From contig CALBHW010000038.1 of the NCBI GenBank assembly GCA_937893125.1, positions 5,447 through 69,446 of the forward strand: a stretch of DNA of 64,000 bases, given 5' to 3'. Of the stretch, positions 63,805 to 64,000 are shown piece after piece. The notes below the pieces were generated by a model. That model was not told the origin of the DNA, made no database searches, and saw nothing but the letters and a program-made list of their open reading frames with translations. Made by a program: the position numbers and the translations under genes. Numbering within the stretch: the stretch's first letter is position 1; every line of letters begins with the position of its first letter. The DNA is from an uncultured Clostridia bacterium. GTDB taxonomy: Bacteria > Bacillota > Clostridia > Christensenellales > UBA1242.

Positions 63805-64000
63805 ATGAGCAATAAAGAAATAAAGGAAGAAAGCAAAGATAGAAAAATAAGACGACACGAAGTTAGTTTTTCTGCTATTCAAGGCAACCAAAGTCAAGAC
63901 TATTTAGATGGATATTTGAATAAACATTCTTCACAAGGAAGTGTGGATATTGTTGACCAAATGGTAGATAAAATTGACAAGAAAATTTTGAGAGAAAGTC
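63805..64000 (+). CDS. Unidentified gene, cut by the window end
   Basis: Only the first 65 codons are present (starting MSNKEIKEESKDRKIRRHEV). The segment is charged and helical with no recognised domain. AGAGGTAG precedes the ATG, and an extended -10 (TGT then TATAAT, 63781-63786) lies just upstream. It is divergent from the regulator gene and belongs to the putative island. Confidence 0.5.
   Translation, partial: MSNKEIKEESKDRKIRRHEVSFSAIQGNQSQDYLDGYLNKHSSQGSVDIVDQMVDKIDKKILRES

Larger units (their letters stand above)
58956..64000. mobile_element. Left end of a putative tRNA-Lys genomic island
   Basis: From the tRNA break rightward the sequence changes character: coding regions contain far fewer CG dinucleotides and less GAC/GCG codon use than genes such as those at 47157-57578. 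All recognised genes (59320-63624) form one metal-uptake unit. The integrase and the restored tRNA are not in the window, so the element's type and right boundary are unknown. The limits given are the tRNA break and the window edge. Confidence 0.5.

Overview
The window looks like chromosome of a low-GC, endospore-lineage Bacillota, probably an uncultured anaerobic clostridium. Evidence seen in the sequence: a yabP-yabQ sporulation pair followed by a DivIC-like membrane protein, AGGAG/GGGGG-type ribosome binding sites, consensus TTGACA-17-TATAAT promoters, a rubrerythrin, and very large lipoprotein or membrane-anchored surface proteins built from MBG, Listeria-Bacteroides (InlB B) and LolA/LppX-like repeats. 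No species can be assigned.

Layout. 1-1335: 3' part of an unidentified structured RNA, then yabP, yabQ and a very short DivIC-like gene. 1522-9071: housekeeping genes, namely a small membrane protein, queH (queuosine), a CtpE/Exp7-like P-type ATPase with its TetR regulator on the minus strand, a structured leader candidate, pyruvate kinase, and a VUT-like membrane protein that may import queuosine precursors. 9337-9412 is tRNA-Val(GAC). 10611-13732 and 19702-24413 are two blocks of polysaccharide genes (GT4, EpsG-like polymerase and GT2; then GT2, WecB-type epimerase, GT32 and a Wzx-like flippase). Between the blocks lie an ImmA/IrrE-like metalloprotease, a degenerate DHFR-like protein, a sugar isomerase-like TIM barrel, rubrerythrin and an isolated two-gene phage-tail module. 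24580-26801 is metG-dtd.

27123-45291 is a surface-protein region (2119, 801, 400 and 1862 residues) interrupted by rpmE and a SHOCT-domain membrane protein. 45647-51606 holds a DUF305 protein and a tightly packed run: 6-TM protein, transglutaminase-like surface protein, and two-subunit aconitase X. 51926-57578 holds a BaiCD/FadH-type flavoenzyme, two GT2 glycosyltransferases and a single-TM protein; 57805-58146 is a YqfO/CutA-like domain protein.

The right end is accessory. At 58226-58587 there are three degenerate 36-bp repeats at exact 66-bp spacing that resemble type II-C CRISPR repeats, plus a fourth copy that could be a tracrRNA anti-repeat; no cas gene is present. At 58911-58955 lies the 3' half of a tRNA-Lys(CTT), cut in the anticodon loop, with its own terminator still in place. 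This is the classic signature of site-specific integration. Everything to its right (59320-64000) has visibly fewer CG dinucleotides than the rest of the window. It carries one divergent unit: a Fur/Zur-type regulator with a perfect 8-1-8 operator on its promoter, a cysteine-rich membrane protein, a ZnuABC-type zinc (or manganese) importer, an OB-fold-like lipoprotein and two tiny proteins. I read this as the left end of a genomic island carrying a metal-acquisition cassette; the intact tRNA-Lys and the integrase should lie beyond the right edge.
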